In this document: in pieces, positions 8,818-17,756 of the stretch
Numbering within the stretch: position 1 is the stretch's first letter
How the letters are laid out: the number at the start of each line of letters is the position of its first letter
Assembly: GCA_002375695.1 (NCBI GenBank)
Contig: DFMO01000015.1
Span: 186,001-250,000, forward strand
Length of the DNA: 64,000 bases
Direction: 5' to 3'
Source of the DNA: Flavobacteriaceae bacterium UBA3591
GTDB lineage: Bacteria > Bacteroidota > Bacteroidia > Flavobacteriales > Flavobacteriaceae
Translations under genes and position numbers: made by a program
The notes under the pieces: generated by a model
Told to the model about the DNA's origin: nothing
What the model saw: the letters and a program-made list of their open reading frames with translations, nothing else
Databases searched by the model: none

Positions 8818-9996
8818 TTAATAAACAAACGTGCCATTTTCGCCACTTATTGTCAATTTCTTTTCGTTATGAGCCGCTACGCGTCCTACTACCTGAGCAT
8901 CAACGTTAAACGACTTAGAAATTTCAATAATTTTATTGGCTATGGCTTCGGGAACGTACAGTTCCATTCTATGCCCCATATTAAATACTTGATACATTTC
9001 TTTCCAATCGGTTTTACTTTCTTCTTGTATCAATTTAAAAAGTGGTGGCACTTCAAACATATTATCTTTTATAATATGTAAGTTATCTATAAAGTGAAGA
9101 ATTTTAGTTTGCGCTCCCCCACTGCAATGAACCATACCATGAATATCGGCAGTATTTACTTGTTTTAAAATTTCTTTAATTATAGGCGCATAGGTTCGGG
9201 TGGGCGAAAGCACCAATTTACCGGCGTTAAGCGGACTGCCTTTTACATCGTGAGTAAGCCTTTTTGTTCCCGAATAAACCAATTCTGAAGGAACCGAAGC
9301 ATCAAAAGTTTCGGGATATTTTTCGGCTAAATCTTTACTAAAAACATCGTGCCTAGCCGACGTTAGTCCGTTACTACCCATCCCGCCGTTGTATTCTTTT
9401 TCATAAGTTGCCTGCCCAAACGATGCCAAACCAACAATTACATCGCCAGGTTTAATATTTGCATTGTCAATTACATCCTTGCGGTTCATACGTGCGGTAA
9501 CCGTAGAATCTACAATTATTGTACGCACCAAATCGCCTACATCGGCAGTTTCGCCTCCCGTTGAATGTATAGTTACGCCAAAGTTTTTCATTTCTGAAAT
9601 AAGCGCTTCGGTACCATTAATAATGGCCGAAATAACCTCACCCGGAATTACATTTTTATTTCTTCCGATGGTTGAAGAAAGCATAATATTATCTACTGCG
9701 CCTACACAAAGTAAGTCATCAATATTCATAACAAGCGCATCTTGCGCAATGCCTTTCCAAACAGAGAGGTCGCCAGTTTCTTTCCAATAAGCATAGGCTA
9801 GGGAAGATTTTGTCCCGGCGCCATCGGCGTGCATAATTAGGCAATAGTCGTCATCGCCAGTTAAATAGTCTGGAACAATTTTACAAAATGCTTTTGGAAA
9901 CAATCCTTTATCTACATTTTTTATTGCATTGTGCACATCTTCTTTTCCGGCCGAAACCCCGCGTTGCGCGTATCGTTTTGAAATTTCTTTACTCAT
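8818..9996 (-). CDS. purM: Phosphoribosylformylglycinamidine cyclo-ligase (AIR synthase)
   Basis: Purine synthesis step: FGAM plus ATP to AIR. The 392-residue protein is the longer Bacteroidota form. Visible motifs are the N-terminal HADGAGTKSSLAY, the nucleotide and metal region GIAQDALVMNIDDLL, and STGGETADVGDLV. The C-terminal AIRS_C half carries GMVHCSGGAQTKI. The predicted promoter lies just upstream, and the DUF3078 gene follows in the same direction. Confidence 0.93.
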   Translation of the reverse strand: MSKEISKRYAQRGVSAGKEDVHNAIKNVDKGLFPKAFCKIVPDYLTGDDDYCLIMHADGAGTKSSLAYAYWKETGDLSVWKGIAQDALVMNIDDLLCVGAVDNIMLSSTIGRNKNVIPGEVISAIINGTEALISEMKNFGVTIHSTGGETADVGDLVRTIIVDSTVTARMNRKDVIDNANIKPGDVIVGLASFGQATYEKEYNGGMGSNGLTSARHDVFSKDLAEKYPETFDASVPSELVYSGTKRLTHDVKGSPLNAGKLVLSPTRTYAPIIKEILKQVNTADIHGMVHCSGGAQTKILHFIDNLHIIKDNMFEVPPLFKLIQEESKTDWKEMYQVFNMGHRMELYVPEAIANKIIEISKSFNVDAQVVGRVAAHNEKKLTISGENGTFVY

Positions 9997-10014
9997 GGCT
10001 TTTGGTTAAGGTCA

Positions 10015-10044
10015 CAAAAGTACGTATTAAAAAAAAGCCCACAA
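10015..10044 (-). promoter_or_regulatory. purM promoter
   Basis: On the minus strand a TTG (10044-10042) stands 19 bases before TACTTTTG (10022-10015), an exact Bacteroidota -33/-7 pair. The -7 box ends 18 bases before the purM ATG. Confidence 0.72.
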
Positions 10045-10106
10045 AGATTGTCATTCAGCCTTTTCTTGAAATTTTTGTTTCGTACAATTAACTATGTAAG
10101 TTTAAA

Positions 10107-10136
10107 CAAAAACCGCTCAACAAAAGTCAAGCGGTT
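10107..10136 (-). terminator. Terminator downstream of glnN
   Basis: On the minus strand AACCGCTTGAC and GTTGAGCGGTT form a stem with a small internal mismatch, followed by TTTGTTT. Confidence 0.75.
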
Positions 10137-10163
10137 ATAAAAGTGCATTTGTGTTATAAAAGT

Positions 10164-12350
10164 TTATTTTGTGAATAATAGTTCGCGATACTTCGTTAAC
10201 GGCCAAATTTCGTCGTCAACCAATAATTCTAATTTATCGCAATGATATCTAATTTGCTGGAAAAATGGTTTAACTTCGTTACAATACGCAAATGCTTTTT
10301 CTTCGGCATCTTCAATCTTATTGGCTTTTCTACGCGCATCAATCATATCGGTAATTCCCTTATTAATTTTAGCAATGTGCTCACTTATTTGCTCAATAAG
10401 CATCATTTGTTCGCCCGCAAATTGCTTAAACTCTGTGCCGTAAATATTTTGAAGGCCTTGTACGTTTTTAATTAAAATGTTTTGGTACTGAATACCTGTG
10501 GGTATTACGTGATTTCGAGCAATATCGCCCAAAATTCTACCTTCAATTTGAATGCGCATTGCGTAGTCTTCCATCTCAATTTCGTATCGAGCTTCCAACT
10601 CAACTTTGCTCATAATGCCCAAGCTTTCAAAAAGTGAAATTGATTTTTCTGAAATTTTAGCTTTTAAAGCTTCGGGAGTAGATTTATGGTTGCTCAATCC
10701 GCGTTTTTCGGCTTCTTTTTCCCAAGCCTCTCCATAACCATCACCTTCAAATCGAATTCTTTTTGAGTCTTTTATATATTCTTTTAAAACATTGAAAATA
10801 GCATCGTCTTTCTTCATCTTCTTATCTTTGATAAGCGAATCTACTGCTGTTTTAAACTCTTTTAATTGATTGGCTACAATTGCATTAAGCACTGTCATTG
10901 GGTTTGCACAGTTTGCCGTTGAGCCCACCGCACGGAATTCAAATTTATTACCTGTAAACGCAAAAGGTGAAGTACGGTTACGATCTGTATTGTCTAATAA
11001 AATCTCTGGAATTTTACCTACAACATTAAGTTTTAAATCGGTTTTTTCTTGAGGTGAAAGTTTTCCACTTGTAACTTTTTCTAACTCGTCTAAAACATCG
11101 GTCAACTGCGAGCCAATAAACGCCGAAATAACCGCAGGTGGCGCCTCATTTGCACCTAACCTATGGTCGTTACCCGCACTTGCAATAGACGCGCGCAACA
11201 ACTCTTCGTGCTCGTTAACCGCTTTAATAGTATTGATAAAAAAGGTTAAAAACTGAAGGTTTTTTGTTGGCGTACTGCCAGGACCTAAAAGATTAACCCC
11301 AGTATTGGTGGCCAACGACCAATTGTTGTGTTTTCCACTTCCGTTTACATTAGCAAAAGGCTTTTCGTGAAATAACACCTTAAAATTATGTTTTTCGGCA
11401 ATTTTGTGCATCAAATCCATTAATAATGAATTGTGATCTACCGCCAAATTGGTTTCTTCAAAAATAGGTGCCAATTCAAATTGGTTTGGCGCTACTTCGT
11501 TATGACGAGTTTTAACGGGAATACCCAATAACATACACTCGTTTTCTAAGTGTCGCATAAAATTTAAAACACGTGCAGGAATTGACCCAAAATAGTGGTC
11601 GTCTAATTGCTGACCTTTTGCTGAAGAATGCCCTAAAAGTGTTCTTCCTGCTTGCGAAATATCGGGTCTCGAAGCTGCTAAAGCGCTGTCTACCAAAAAA
11701 TATTCTTGCTCCCAACCTAAGGTAGCCGTTACTTTTGTCACGTTTTTATCGAAGTATTTTGCTACCGCAGTGGCAGCGGTATCTATAGAATGTAAAGCAC
11801 GTAGTAATGGTGTTTTATAATCTAAGGCTTCTCCAGTATACGAAACAAAAACGGTTGGAATACAAAGGGTAGTACCATATATAAACGCAGGCGACGTAGG
11901 ATCCCAAGCGGTATAACCACGGGCTTCAAACGTATTGCGAATACCTCCATTTGGAAAACTTGAAGCATCCGGCTCCTGCTGTACTAATTGACCGCCACCA
12001 AATTTTTCAATTGCCTGGCCATTTTCCATAGTTTCAAAAAAAGCATCGTGTTTTTCGGCAGTTGCACCAGTTAAAGGTTGAAACCAGTGTGTATAGTGAG
12101 TAGCTCCATTTGCAATAGACCATTCTTTCATTCCTGTTGAAATATGATCTGCTATATGACGCTCTATTTTAGTTCCTTTTTCAATAGCATCCATAACGCT
12201 ATTAAAAGAATCTTTGGTAAGATACTGCCGCATAGCAGCTTCATTAAAAACATTTTTACCAAAAATTTCGGAACGTCTGTTGGGTTCGGTAACTGGTAGT
12301 GGAGTTCTATTAAAGGTTTCTTTAATAGCAAAAAATCTTAAAGTTGGCAT
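10164..12350 (-). CDS. glnN: Glutamine synthetase type III
   Basis: Glutamate plus ammonia plus ATP to glutamine. At 728 residues it matches the large GSIII class (GSI and GSII are 350-470 residues). Recognisable blocks are FGKNVFNEAAMRQYL near the start, the substrate region GGGQLVQQEPDASSFPNGG, TATLGWEQEYFLVD (metal-binding Glu residues), VKTRHNEVAPNQFELAP, and NVNGSGKHNNWSLAT. The C-terminal helical extension typical of GSIII is present. The gene stands alone between its own promoter and terminator. An inverted repeat overlaps the promoter and may be an operator. Confidence 0.95.
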   Translation of the reverse strand: MPTLRFFAIKETFNRTPLPVTEPNRRSEIFGKNVFNEAAMRQYLTKDSFNSVMDAIEKGTKIERHIADHISTGMKEWSIANGATHYTHWFQPLTGATAEKHDAFFETMENGQAIEKFGGGQLVQQEPDASSFPNGGIRNTFEARGYTAWDPTSPAFIYGTTLCIPTVFVSYTGEALDYKTPLLRALHSIDTAATAVAKYFDKNVTKVTATLGWEQEYFLVDSALAASRPDISQAGRTLLGHSSAKGQQLDDHYFGSIPARVLNFMRHLENECMLLGIPVKTRHNEVAPNQFELAPIFEETNLAVDHNSLLMDLMHKIAEKHNFKVLFHEKPFANVNGSGKHNNWSLATNTGVNLLGPGSTPTKNLQFLTFFINTIKAVNEHEELLRASIASAGNDHRLGANEAPPAVISAFIGSQLTDVLDELEKVTSGKLSPQEKTDLKLNVVGKIPEILLDNTDRNRTSPFAFTGNKFEFRAVGSTANCANPMTVLNAIVANQLKEFKTAVDSLIKDKKMKKDDAIFNVLKEYIKDSKRIRFEGDGYGEAWEKEAEKRGLSNHKSTPEALKAKISEKSISLFESLGIMSKVELEARYEIEMEDYAMRIQIEGRILGDIARNHVIPTGIQYQNILIKNVQGLQNIYGTEFKQFAGEQMMLIEQISEHIAKINKGITDMIDARRKANKIEDAEEKAFAYCNEVKPFFQQIRYHCDKLELLVDDEIWPLTKYRELLFTK

Positions 12351-12362
12351 AGCGAAGTTTTA

Positions 12363-12388
12363 TAGTTTAATTTGGCAAAATTAAACTA
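12363..12388. promoter_or_regulatory. glnN promoter overlapped by an 11-bp inverted repeat
   Basis: TAGTTTAATTT at 12363-12373 and AAATTAAACTA at 12378-12388 are exact inverted repeats around a 4-base centre. The minus-strand -7 box TAATTTTG (12383-12376) lies inside the right arm and spacer, about 26 bases before the glnN ATG. A dimeric regulator bound here would cover the promoter. Which regulator is unknown. Confidence 0.55.
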
Positions 12389-12487
12389 AAACCAAAATAC
12401 CCCCTAAAATTTCACAGTTTTTTTAGAAAAAAATATGAATAACCCACAAACACCCCCTATTTTACCACCCAGTTTATAAAAATAACC

Positions 12488-13441
12488 TTATGACAAAATG
12501 GTTATACCTATAAATATGGCGTAGGCCGAAAGCAAAAATATTCCTCTTTTTCGGCCCAAAAGAAACGGTTTTGGAAGAAAAGCCAAGGGTAATAAGACCG
12601 CAGAAAACCCAATCATCCAAAAAATATCGTTTGTAAGTACTTCCGAACTTTTTACCATAATAGGTTGTACAATTGCAGTAATACCTAAAACGGAACAAAT
12701 ATTGAAGATATTCGAACCAATTAAATTCCCGAGTGAAATTGCTTTTTCCTGTTTTAAGGCTGCAATTACCGATGCCGCCAACTCTGGAATACTCGTACCC
12801 ACAGCAATCATTGTAACGGCAATAACACGTTCACTTACACCAAAGGCTTCGGCTAAAGAAACCGCTCCGCTTACTAAAAATTCACTTCCAGCGTAAAGCG
12901 CCACAGCACCAATTAGTAACCAGATAAATATTTTAAAGTTTGAGGTTTTTGACAAAGCTTCATCAACACCGTCATCCAAAGTTTTTGGAGTTCGTTGGGC
13001 TTTTGCTCTTTTAATTAAAATCCACATATATATAAAGAGCATTAACAACAATGCTGCCCCCTCTGTTCTACTTATAATATTTCCACTGTATAAAGCAAAG
13101 TAAAGCACAACAGACACAATCATCATAAAAGGCCAGTTTTGTTTATAAAAGTCTTTATCAATCGCCAATGGCGAAATAATAGCGGTGATCCCCAATACCA
13201 ACCCGATGTTGGCAATATTGGAGCCCAATACATTACCTAATGAAATATCTGAAAAACCATTGACGGCAGCTTGTAAACTCACCAAAAGTTCGGGTGCCGA
13301 AGTAGCAAAAGAGACTACCGTTATTCCTATTACCATCTTTGAAAGATGCAATTTAAAGGAAAGGGCCACCGAAGAGCGAACCAAATATTCCCCACCAACT
13401 ACCAGTAAAACTAGACCTAAAAAAAGTAATAAATAATCCAT
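12488..13441 (-). CDS. Calcium/sodium antiporter (CaCA family)
   Basis: Inner-membrane cation exchanger of 317 residues from ATG 13441. An earlier in-frame start would add a tail upstream of a plausible -7 box (TATCTTCG on the minus strand, 13468-13461) and was rejected. The two inverted alpha repeats are clear: SFATSAPEL (44-52) with GNVLGSNIAN (69-78), and AVGTSIPEL (213-221) with GNLIGSNIFN (238-247). About ten hydrophobic segments surround a central hydrophilic loop near 148-170. The YrbG-like subgroup usually exports Ca2+ for Na+; ion specificity here is inferred. Confidence 0.9.
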   Translation of the reverse strand: MDYLLLFLGLVLLVVGGEYLVRSSVALSFKLHLSKMVIGITVVSFATSAPELLVSLQAAVNGFSDISLGNVLGSNIANIGLVLGITAIISPLAIDKDFYKQNWPFMMIVSVVLYFALYSGNIISRTEGAALLLMLFIYMWILIKRAKAQRTPKTLDDGVDEALSKTSNFKIFIWLLIGAVALYAGSEFLVSGAVSLAEAFGVSERVIAVTMIAVGTSIPELAASVIAALKQEKAISLGNLIGSNIFNICSVLGITAIVQPIMVKSSEVLTNDIFWMIGFSAVLLPLAFLPKPFLLGRKRGIFLLSAYAIFIGITILS

Positions 13442-13596
13442 TGAGTTTTTATTGTGGGCGAAGATACTAAATGCACAAAAAAATATTGAATAAAACCTTG
13501 GATATACTGCCGGCAATCGTTAAAAACACGTTTCTTTTAACTGGATTTTATAAATTATACAATAGAAATTCAGTATTTTCATTTAAAATTAAAATT

Positions 13597-13749
13597 ATGA
13601 AAAAGAAGTTTTTTAATTTTTTAGCAAAGTTCAATAAAAAGGTGCTTCCAAGTTTTACAAAGAAAGGTGTTCAACTTGAAAATGCTTCAAAATTGCAAAT
13701 GGCAATTTTTGCTTATAAATTATGGGTTACCAAAAATGCGCTTGATTAA
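13597..13749 (+). CDS. Conserved small basic protein, function unknown
   Basis: From ATG 13597 this encodes 50 residues: a basic start MKKKFFNFLAKFNKK, then SFTKKGVQLENASKLQMAI and WVTKNALD at the end. The layout resembles a short flavobacterial family sometimes labelled SsrA-binding protein, but it is far too short for SmpB and I see no SmpB motif. A longer frame begins at 13471; I prefer 13597 because conservation-like sequence starts there. Its stop shares TTAA with the stop of apt. Confidence 0.6.
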   Translation: MKKKFFNFLAKFNKKVLPSFTKKGVQLENASKLQMAIFAYKLWVTKNALD

Positions 13750-14258
13750 AACTTTAATAGCGATTTTACATTTTGATTTTGCAATTTTAAAACACCATTT
13801 AAAGCTTCAATTTCTAACATAAAATTACACTGCACAACTTCTCCTCCCAGTTTTTCAATGAGTCTACAGGCTGCAGCCATGGTGCCGCCAGTTGCTAAAA
13901 CATCATCGTGGAGCAAAACTCGGTCACCTTTTAAAATGGCATCGCTGTGAATTTCGAGTGTATCTGTTCCGTATTCTAACTCATAGGTTTCTTTTATAGT
14001 ATTATACGGTAGCTTTCCTGGTTTTCTAATGGGTATAAACCCCGCATCGAGCTGCTGCGCTAAAAGTGTCCCGAAAAAAAAGCCACGCGATTCTATTGCA
14101 GCAACTTTATCTATTTTTTGGTCTCCCAGCATTTTTAATAATTGCCGTACGCAATCTTCCATTGCATCACTATTGGCAAGGAGTGGCGTTATGTCTTTAA
14201 ACTGTATGCCTTCTTTTGGAAAATCGTCAATATTGCGAATAAATTTATATAAATCCAT
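13746..14258 (-). CDS. apt: Adenine phosphoribosyltransferase
   Basis: Salvages adenine with PRPP to AMP. It has 170 residues from ATG 14258. A TTG three codons earlier (14267) is possible but the ATG is preferred. FPKEGIQFKDITPLL is the typical N-terminal hood. AAIESRGFFFG and the PRPP loop VLLHDDVLATGGT (about 114-126) are intact. The 3' end overlaps the small basic protein gene by 4 bases, and the start faces the tRNA-Arg promoter. Confidence 0.93.
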   Translation of the reverse strand: MDLYKFIRNIDDFPKEGIQFKDITPLLANSDAMEDCVRQLLKMLGDQKIDKVAAIESRGFFFGTLLAQQLDAGFIPIRKPGKLPYNTIKETYELEYGTDTLEIHSDAILKGDRVLLHDDVLATGGTMAAACRLIEKLGGEVVQCNFMLEIEALNGVLKLQNQNVKSLLKF

Positions 14259-14274
14259 TTTTTTCAAATTTTAT

Positions 14275-14305
14275 TTGTCTTGCAAAGTAAAAAGAAATAT
14301 ATTTG
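14275..14305 (+). promoter_or_regulatory. tRNA-Arg promoter
   Basis: TTG at 14275-14277, 20 bases, then TATATTTG at 14298-14305: an exact Bacteroidota -33/-7 pair 25 bases before the mature tRNA. Confidence 0.72.
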
Positions 14306-14330
14306 CACCCGCTTAAAGCAATAATAATTT

Positions 14331-14404
14331 GGCCTTGTGGCGCAACTGAATAGCGCACCTGATTACGGCTCAGGAGGTTCCAGGTTTGAATCCTGGCAAG
14401 GTCA
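14331..14404 (+). tRNA. tRNA-Arg (anticodon ACG)
   Basis: A 74-base cloverleaf. The acceptor stem GGCCTTG pairs with CAAGGTC (one G-T pair). The anticodon stem CCTGA/TCAGG encloses loop TTACGGC with anticodon ACG at 14365-14367. The T arm CCAGG/CCTGG has loop TTTGAAT, and the discriminator is A. CCA is not encoded. A34 is expected to be deaminated to inosine, reading CGU, CGC and CGA. Confidence 0.95.
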
Positions 14405-14415
14405 CAAGCTTAATA

Positions 14416-14446
14416 AAACCACGTTTTTACAACGTGGTTTTTTTTA
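14416..14446 (+). terminator. Terminator of the tRNA-Arg gene
   Basis: AAACCACGTT (14416-14425) pairs with AACGTGGTTT (14431-14440), followed by a T run. Confidence 0.88.
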
Positions 14447-14504
14447 TGGAAATATTTAGAAATTTCTGTTTCCTTTTTTCTATTTTAGGGTTTAAAACCA
14501 AATT

Positions 14505-14663
14505 ATGACTAAGATAGTAAAAGACTCAGATAACAAAGAAGAAAGAGATTATATATTTCAAGACAACAAAAAAACCCGCTTTGGCGCAGGTTTTGTCGTT
14601 ACTATACTAATAATTTTAATTGCAGCTGTAGTAGTTTCTGCAATCTATTTTGAGTGGTTTTAA
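14505..14663 (+). CDS. Small single-span membrane protein, unknown
   Basis: A 52-residue frame with a charged N-terminal half (MTKIVKDSDNKEERDY, then KKTRFGAG) and one hydrophobic span of about 20 residues (VVTILIILIAAVVVSAIYF) ending EWF. The charge pattern predicts an N-in single-pass inner-membrane protein. It lies between the tRNA terminator and clpS, and its stop shares TTAA with the clpS stop. The regular codon use and precise abutment support it as a real gene. Function unknown. Confidence 0.6.
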   Translation: MTKIVKDSDNKEERDYIFQDNKKTRFGAGFVVTILIILIAAVVVSAIYFEWF

Positions 14664-14935
14664 ACAATTTCGGCGCTAAGGCCTGCCTCTAAAAGCATAC
14701 TGCATCGCGGCTTTAAATCGCTCAACTCTCCTGTTTTAACTGTACATTTTCCTTTATAATGAACAATAATTGAACATTGCTCGGCTTGTTCTGGAGTGTG
14801 TTCGCACGCAAAAATTAGAGAGTTAATTACGTGGTCGAAAGTATTTACATCGTCATTGTAAAGAACAATTTCATTTAGATTGCCTTCCTTTTCGGCAACC
14901 GATTGTTGTTCTTCTATTTTTTCTTTAGTACTCAA
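14660..14935 (-). CDS. clpS: ATP-dependent Clp protease adaptor ClpS
   Basis: Delivers N-degron proteins to ClpAP-type proteases. It has 91 residues, with the ClpS core EIVLYNDDVNTFDHVI (N-degron pocket) and the helix EQAEQCSIIVHYKGK. The reading frame can only start at TTG 14935: no in-frame ATG lies upstream, and the next Met is too late. prmA and tpiA follow upstream in the same direction. Confidence 0.92.
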   Translation of the reverse strand: MSTKEKIEEQQSVAEKEGNLNEIVLYNDDVNTFDHVINSLIFACEHTPEQAEQCSIIVHYKGKCTVKTGELSDLKPRCSMLLEAGLSAEIV

Positions 14936-14988
14936 AATATTCTTTTTGAAATTGCATTAATTTTAAGAAGCAATAAATTAGCTTGTTA

Positions 14989-15822
14989 CTAAATTACAAA
15001 TTTTGCGGCAACCCAATTATTCTTCTCCTTGCTTTCAACGAAAGTAAATCCTAAATTATTGCAAGTTTCAGTAATAATTGGCAAGTCTTGCGTGTAAAAA
15101 CCACTTAAATAAAGGGTCCCATTATTTTTAAAGCTCGCTTTATACGTTGCCATATCATTTAAAAGGATATTTCTATTGATATTGGCAATTACGACATCGT
15201 ATTTATCTTTGGCAAGCAAAGTGGCGTCGCCTAATTCTACTGAAATGTTTTTACAATTGTTTCTTTGAATATTTTCGAGTGAATTTTCAAAACACCAAGA
15301 ATCAATATCTATTGCGTCTATAGCCGAAGCACCCTTCATCTCCGTTAAAATTGCTAGCACCGCGGTGCCACAACCCATATCGAGAACAGATTTACCCTTA
15401 AAATCATCTTCCAAAATAAATTGTAACATCATAAACGTTGTTTCATGATGGCCGGTACCAAAAGACATTTTGGGCTCGATTACAATTTCGTATGGATAGT
15501 TTTTTGAGGGATGAAAAGGAGCACGCACAATACATTTACCATCTACTTCAATAGGCTCAAAATTCTTTTCCCATTCGGAATTCCAATTTACTTGTTCAAT
15601 TTCAGAAAAGGAATATTCAATGGTAAATTCATCAGATTCTAGAATGTTTATGGACGCTAAAATATTTTTATTCCACTCATCCTTCTGAATATAAGCTGTA
15701 ACGCCGTCTTCGGTTTCAACAAAACTTTCAAACCCAGCATAGCCCAATTCGGCAATTAAAATCTCGGTTCCTAAAACGCTCGGGCTTACAATAAATTTAT
15801 ATTCTAAATATACTTGCGACAT
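14989..15822 (-). CDS. prmA: Ribosomal protein L11 methyltransferase
   Basis: SAM-dependent trimethylation of L11. It has 277 residues: an N-terminal L11-recognition domain (1-80), FGTGHHETT at 121-129, the SAM motif VLDMGCGTAVLAIL at 146-159 and NINRNILL (post-motif). Its ATG overlaps the tpiA stop in a TAATG arrangement, so the two are translationally coupled. Confidence 0.93.
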   Translation of the reverse strand: MSQVYLEYKFIVSPSVLGTEILIAELGYAGFESFVETEDGVTAYIQKDEWNKNILASINILESDEFTIEYSFSEIEQVNWNSEWEKNFEPIEVDGKCIVRAPFHPSKNYPYEIVIEPKMSFGTGHHETTFMMLQFILEDDFKGKSVLDMGCGTAVLAILTEMKGASAIDAIDIDSWCFENSLENIQRNNCKNISVELGDATLLAKDKYDVVIANINRNILLNDMATYKASFKNNGTLYLSGFYTQDLPIITETCNNLGFTFVESKEKNNWVAAKFVI

Positions 15823-16571
15823 TAAAATGCATTTACAATTTTCATAAAACTTTCAACCTCTAACGACGCCCCTCCAATAAGTCCGCCATCTACATCAGGC
15901 TGATTAAAAATCTCGCTCGCATTGTTGGGTTTTACGCTTCCACCGTACAGGATTGAAACATCATTGGCTGTAGATTTTGAATACTTATTTGCAATAACGG
16001 TTCTAATGTGTTGGTGCATTTCTTGAGCTTGTTGAGGTGTAGCGGTTTCACCTGTACCTATTGCCCACACAGGTTCATACGCAATAACAATATTTTTCCA
16101 AGCCGTTTCGGGTTGCTGAAAGACACCTTCGGTAAGTTGAGATTCAATTAATTTTAAGTGGTTGTTTTGTTTGCGTTCTTCTAATTCTTCGCCTACACAA
16201 AATATTACAGTCATCTTGTTAGCAATGGCGGTTTTTACTTTTTCTGAAAGAATTTCGTTTGTTTCGTTAAATTGAGCACGGCGTTCGCTATGACCAATAA
16301 TAACCGTTTCTACACCTAAACTTTTTAACATTTCTGCAGAAACCTCACCGGTAAATGCGCCATTGTTGTTTTGATGCATGTTTTGGGCTGCGACCGTTAC
16401 CGGATGCTCGCGCAATGAGTTAAAGGCGTGATTTAAGTTTGTAAACGCAGGTGCTATCATTACGGTAACTTCTTCTGGTAAAACCTGTTTTTTTAGGTCT
16501 ACTAAAAACATTTCTGTTTGGGCCAAATCATGATTCATTTTCCAATTTCCAGCTACTATTTTTTTTCTCAT
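15822..16571 (-). CDS. tpiA: Triosephosphate isomerase
   Basis: Interconverts DHAP and glyceraldehyde 3-phosphate. 249 residues, standard length. Catalytic residues visible: Lys11 (AGNWKMN), His94 (IIGHSERR), Glu166 (AYEPVWAIGTG). The phosphate-binding ILYGGSVKPNN and GLIGGASL are present. It is first of the tpiA-prmA pair, 38 bases after the OppB-like gene. gap, the next glycolytic enzyme, is at 48270. Confidence 0.96.
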   Translation of the reverse strand: MRKKIVAGNWKMNHDLAQTEMFLVDLKKQVLPEEVTVMIAPAFTNLNHAFNSLREHPVTVAAQNMHQNNNGAFTGEVSAEMLKSLGVETVIIGHSERRAQFNETNEILSEKVKTAIANKMTVIFCVGEELEERKQNNHLKLIESQLTEGVFQQPETAWKNIVIAYEPVWAIGTGETATPQQAQEMHQHIRTVIANKYSKSTANDVSILYGGSVKPNNASEIFNQPDVDGGLIGGASLEVESFMKIVNAF

Positions 16572-16609
16572 CGCTATTAGTGTCTAATTTCTAAAATTTT
16601 AATTCTGTT

Positions 16610-17683
16610 TTACCTACTTATTTTTGGGTCTAGCCATCCATAAATTATATCTACAAAAATATTGATAATTATAAACAAGGTGGCTATTACAATTACTGCG
16701 CCCATAATTACGGGTAAATCTAAGGTATTTAATGCATTTACAATTTCTTTTCCAAGACCATTCCAACCAAAAATATACTCTACAAAAACTGCTCCTGCTA
16801 GCATACTTGCAAACCACCCAGATATTGCAGTTACGACGGGATTTAAAGAGTTTTTTAAGGCATGTGTTTTAATAATTTGGTAAAACGACAGTCCTTTTGC
16901 CTTTGCCGTACGTATGTAATCTTGGTTTAAAACTTCGAGTAGTGAATTGCGCATTAATTGGCTTACCACGGCCAGTGGTCTAATTCCTAAAACTACGGCA
17001 GGTAGAATTAAATTTTTCCATTGAATATACTTGCCTTCGCCAAAATCGTCTACCGTATACAGGCTGCCCGTCATATTTAAATTTGTGTACTCGTGAAGCA
17101 CAAAACCAAAAATCCACGCAAAAATTATGGCGCTAAAAAACGATGGCACACTCATCCCCAACGTACTAATTAACTGTATGGTTTTATCTAGTATTCCATC
17201 CTTAAACAACACCGAAATTATCCCCAAAACAACTCCAATAAACATAGCAATAATTATTGCCGAAATTGCCAAAATAAAAGTATTGGGAAGTGTTTCGGCA
17301 ATAACCTCACTTACCTCCTTTCCATTTTTTTGAAAGGACTCTCTTAAATATGGCGTTTTTACCACAACGTTTGTATTTGCTACAGAAAAGAGTACTTGAG
17401 CATTGTATTTTCCAGGCGAAAGAAAAGTGTAATCGTCTGCGTTTGTACTGTGAAATGACAAGGGCGACAAGTCATTTAAATACTGTACGTATTGCACAGA
17501 AACCGGTTGATCAAACCCATATTTCTTTTTTACAACTTCAAGTTGTGCTGCGGTTTCATTTTGCCCCAACATCATTCGTGCAGGATCGCCAGGTAACACG
17601 GTAAAAAGAAAAAATATTACGGTTACCACCCCAAATAAAGTTAGAAGTGCATAACCCAGTTTTTCAAGTATATAAGCTGTCAA
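16610..17683 (-). CDS. OppB/DppB-like ABC transporter permease (orphan)
   Basis: Inner-membrane permease of the peptide/nickel class, 357 residues. TM1 is followed by VLPGDPARMMLGQ, then a large periplasmic insert (about 50-130), then five more spans. The EAA-type loop is seen at YIRTAKAKGLSFYQIIKTHALKNSL. It ends DIIYGWLDPKIS as OppB proteins do. No OppC, ATPase or binding protein gene is adjacent. The start can only be TTG 17683; the next Met would delete TM1. Substrate unknown. Confidence 0.88.
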   Translation of the reverse strand: MTAYILEKLGYALLTLFGVVTVIFFLFTVLPGDPARMMLGQNETAAQLEVVKKKYGFDQPVSVQYVQYLNDLSPLSFHSTNADDYTFLSPGKYNAQVLFSVANTNVVVKTPYLRESFQKNGKEVSEVIAETLPNTFILAISAIIIAMFIGVVLGIISVLFKDGILDKTIQLISTLGMSVPSFFSAIIFAWIFGFVLHEYTNLNMTGSLYTVDDFGEGKYIQWKNLILPAVVLGIRPLAVVSQLMRNSLLEVLNQDYIRTAKAKGLSFYQIIKTHALKNSLNPVVTAISGWFASMLAGAVFVEYIFGWNGLGKEIVNALNTLDLPVIMGAVIVIATLFIIINIFVDIIYGWLDPKISR

Positions 17684-17756
17684 TATTTTTAATTTTTAAA
17701 TTTCCGAAAGTCACTTTTCAGCACAAAAAGTTGTAAAATAACTTTATAAAAGATGC

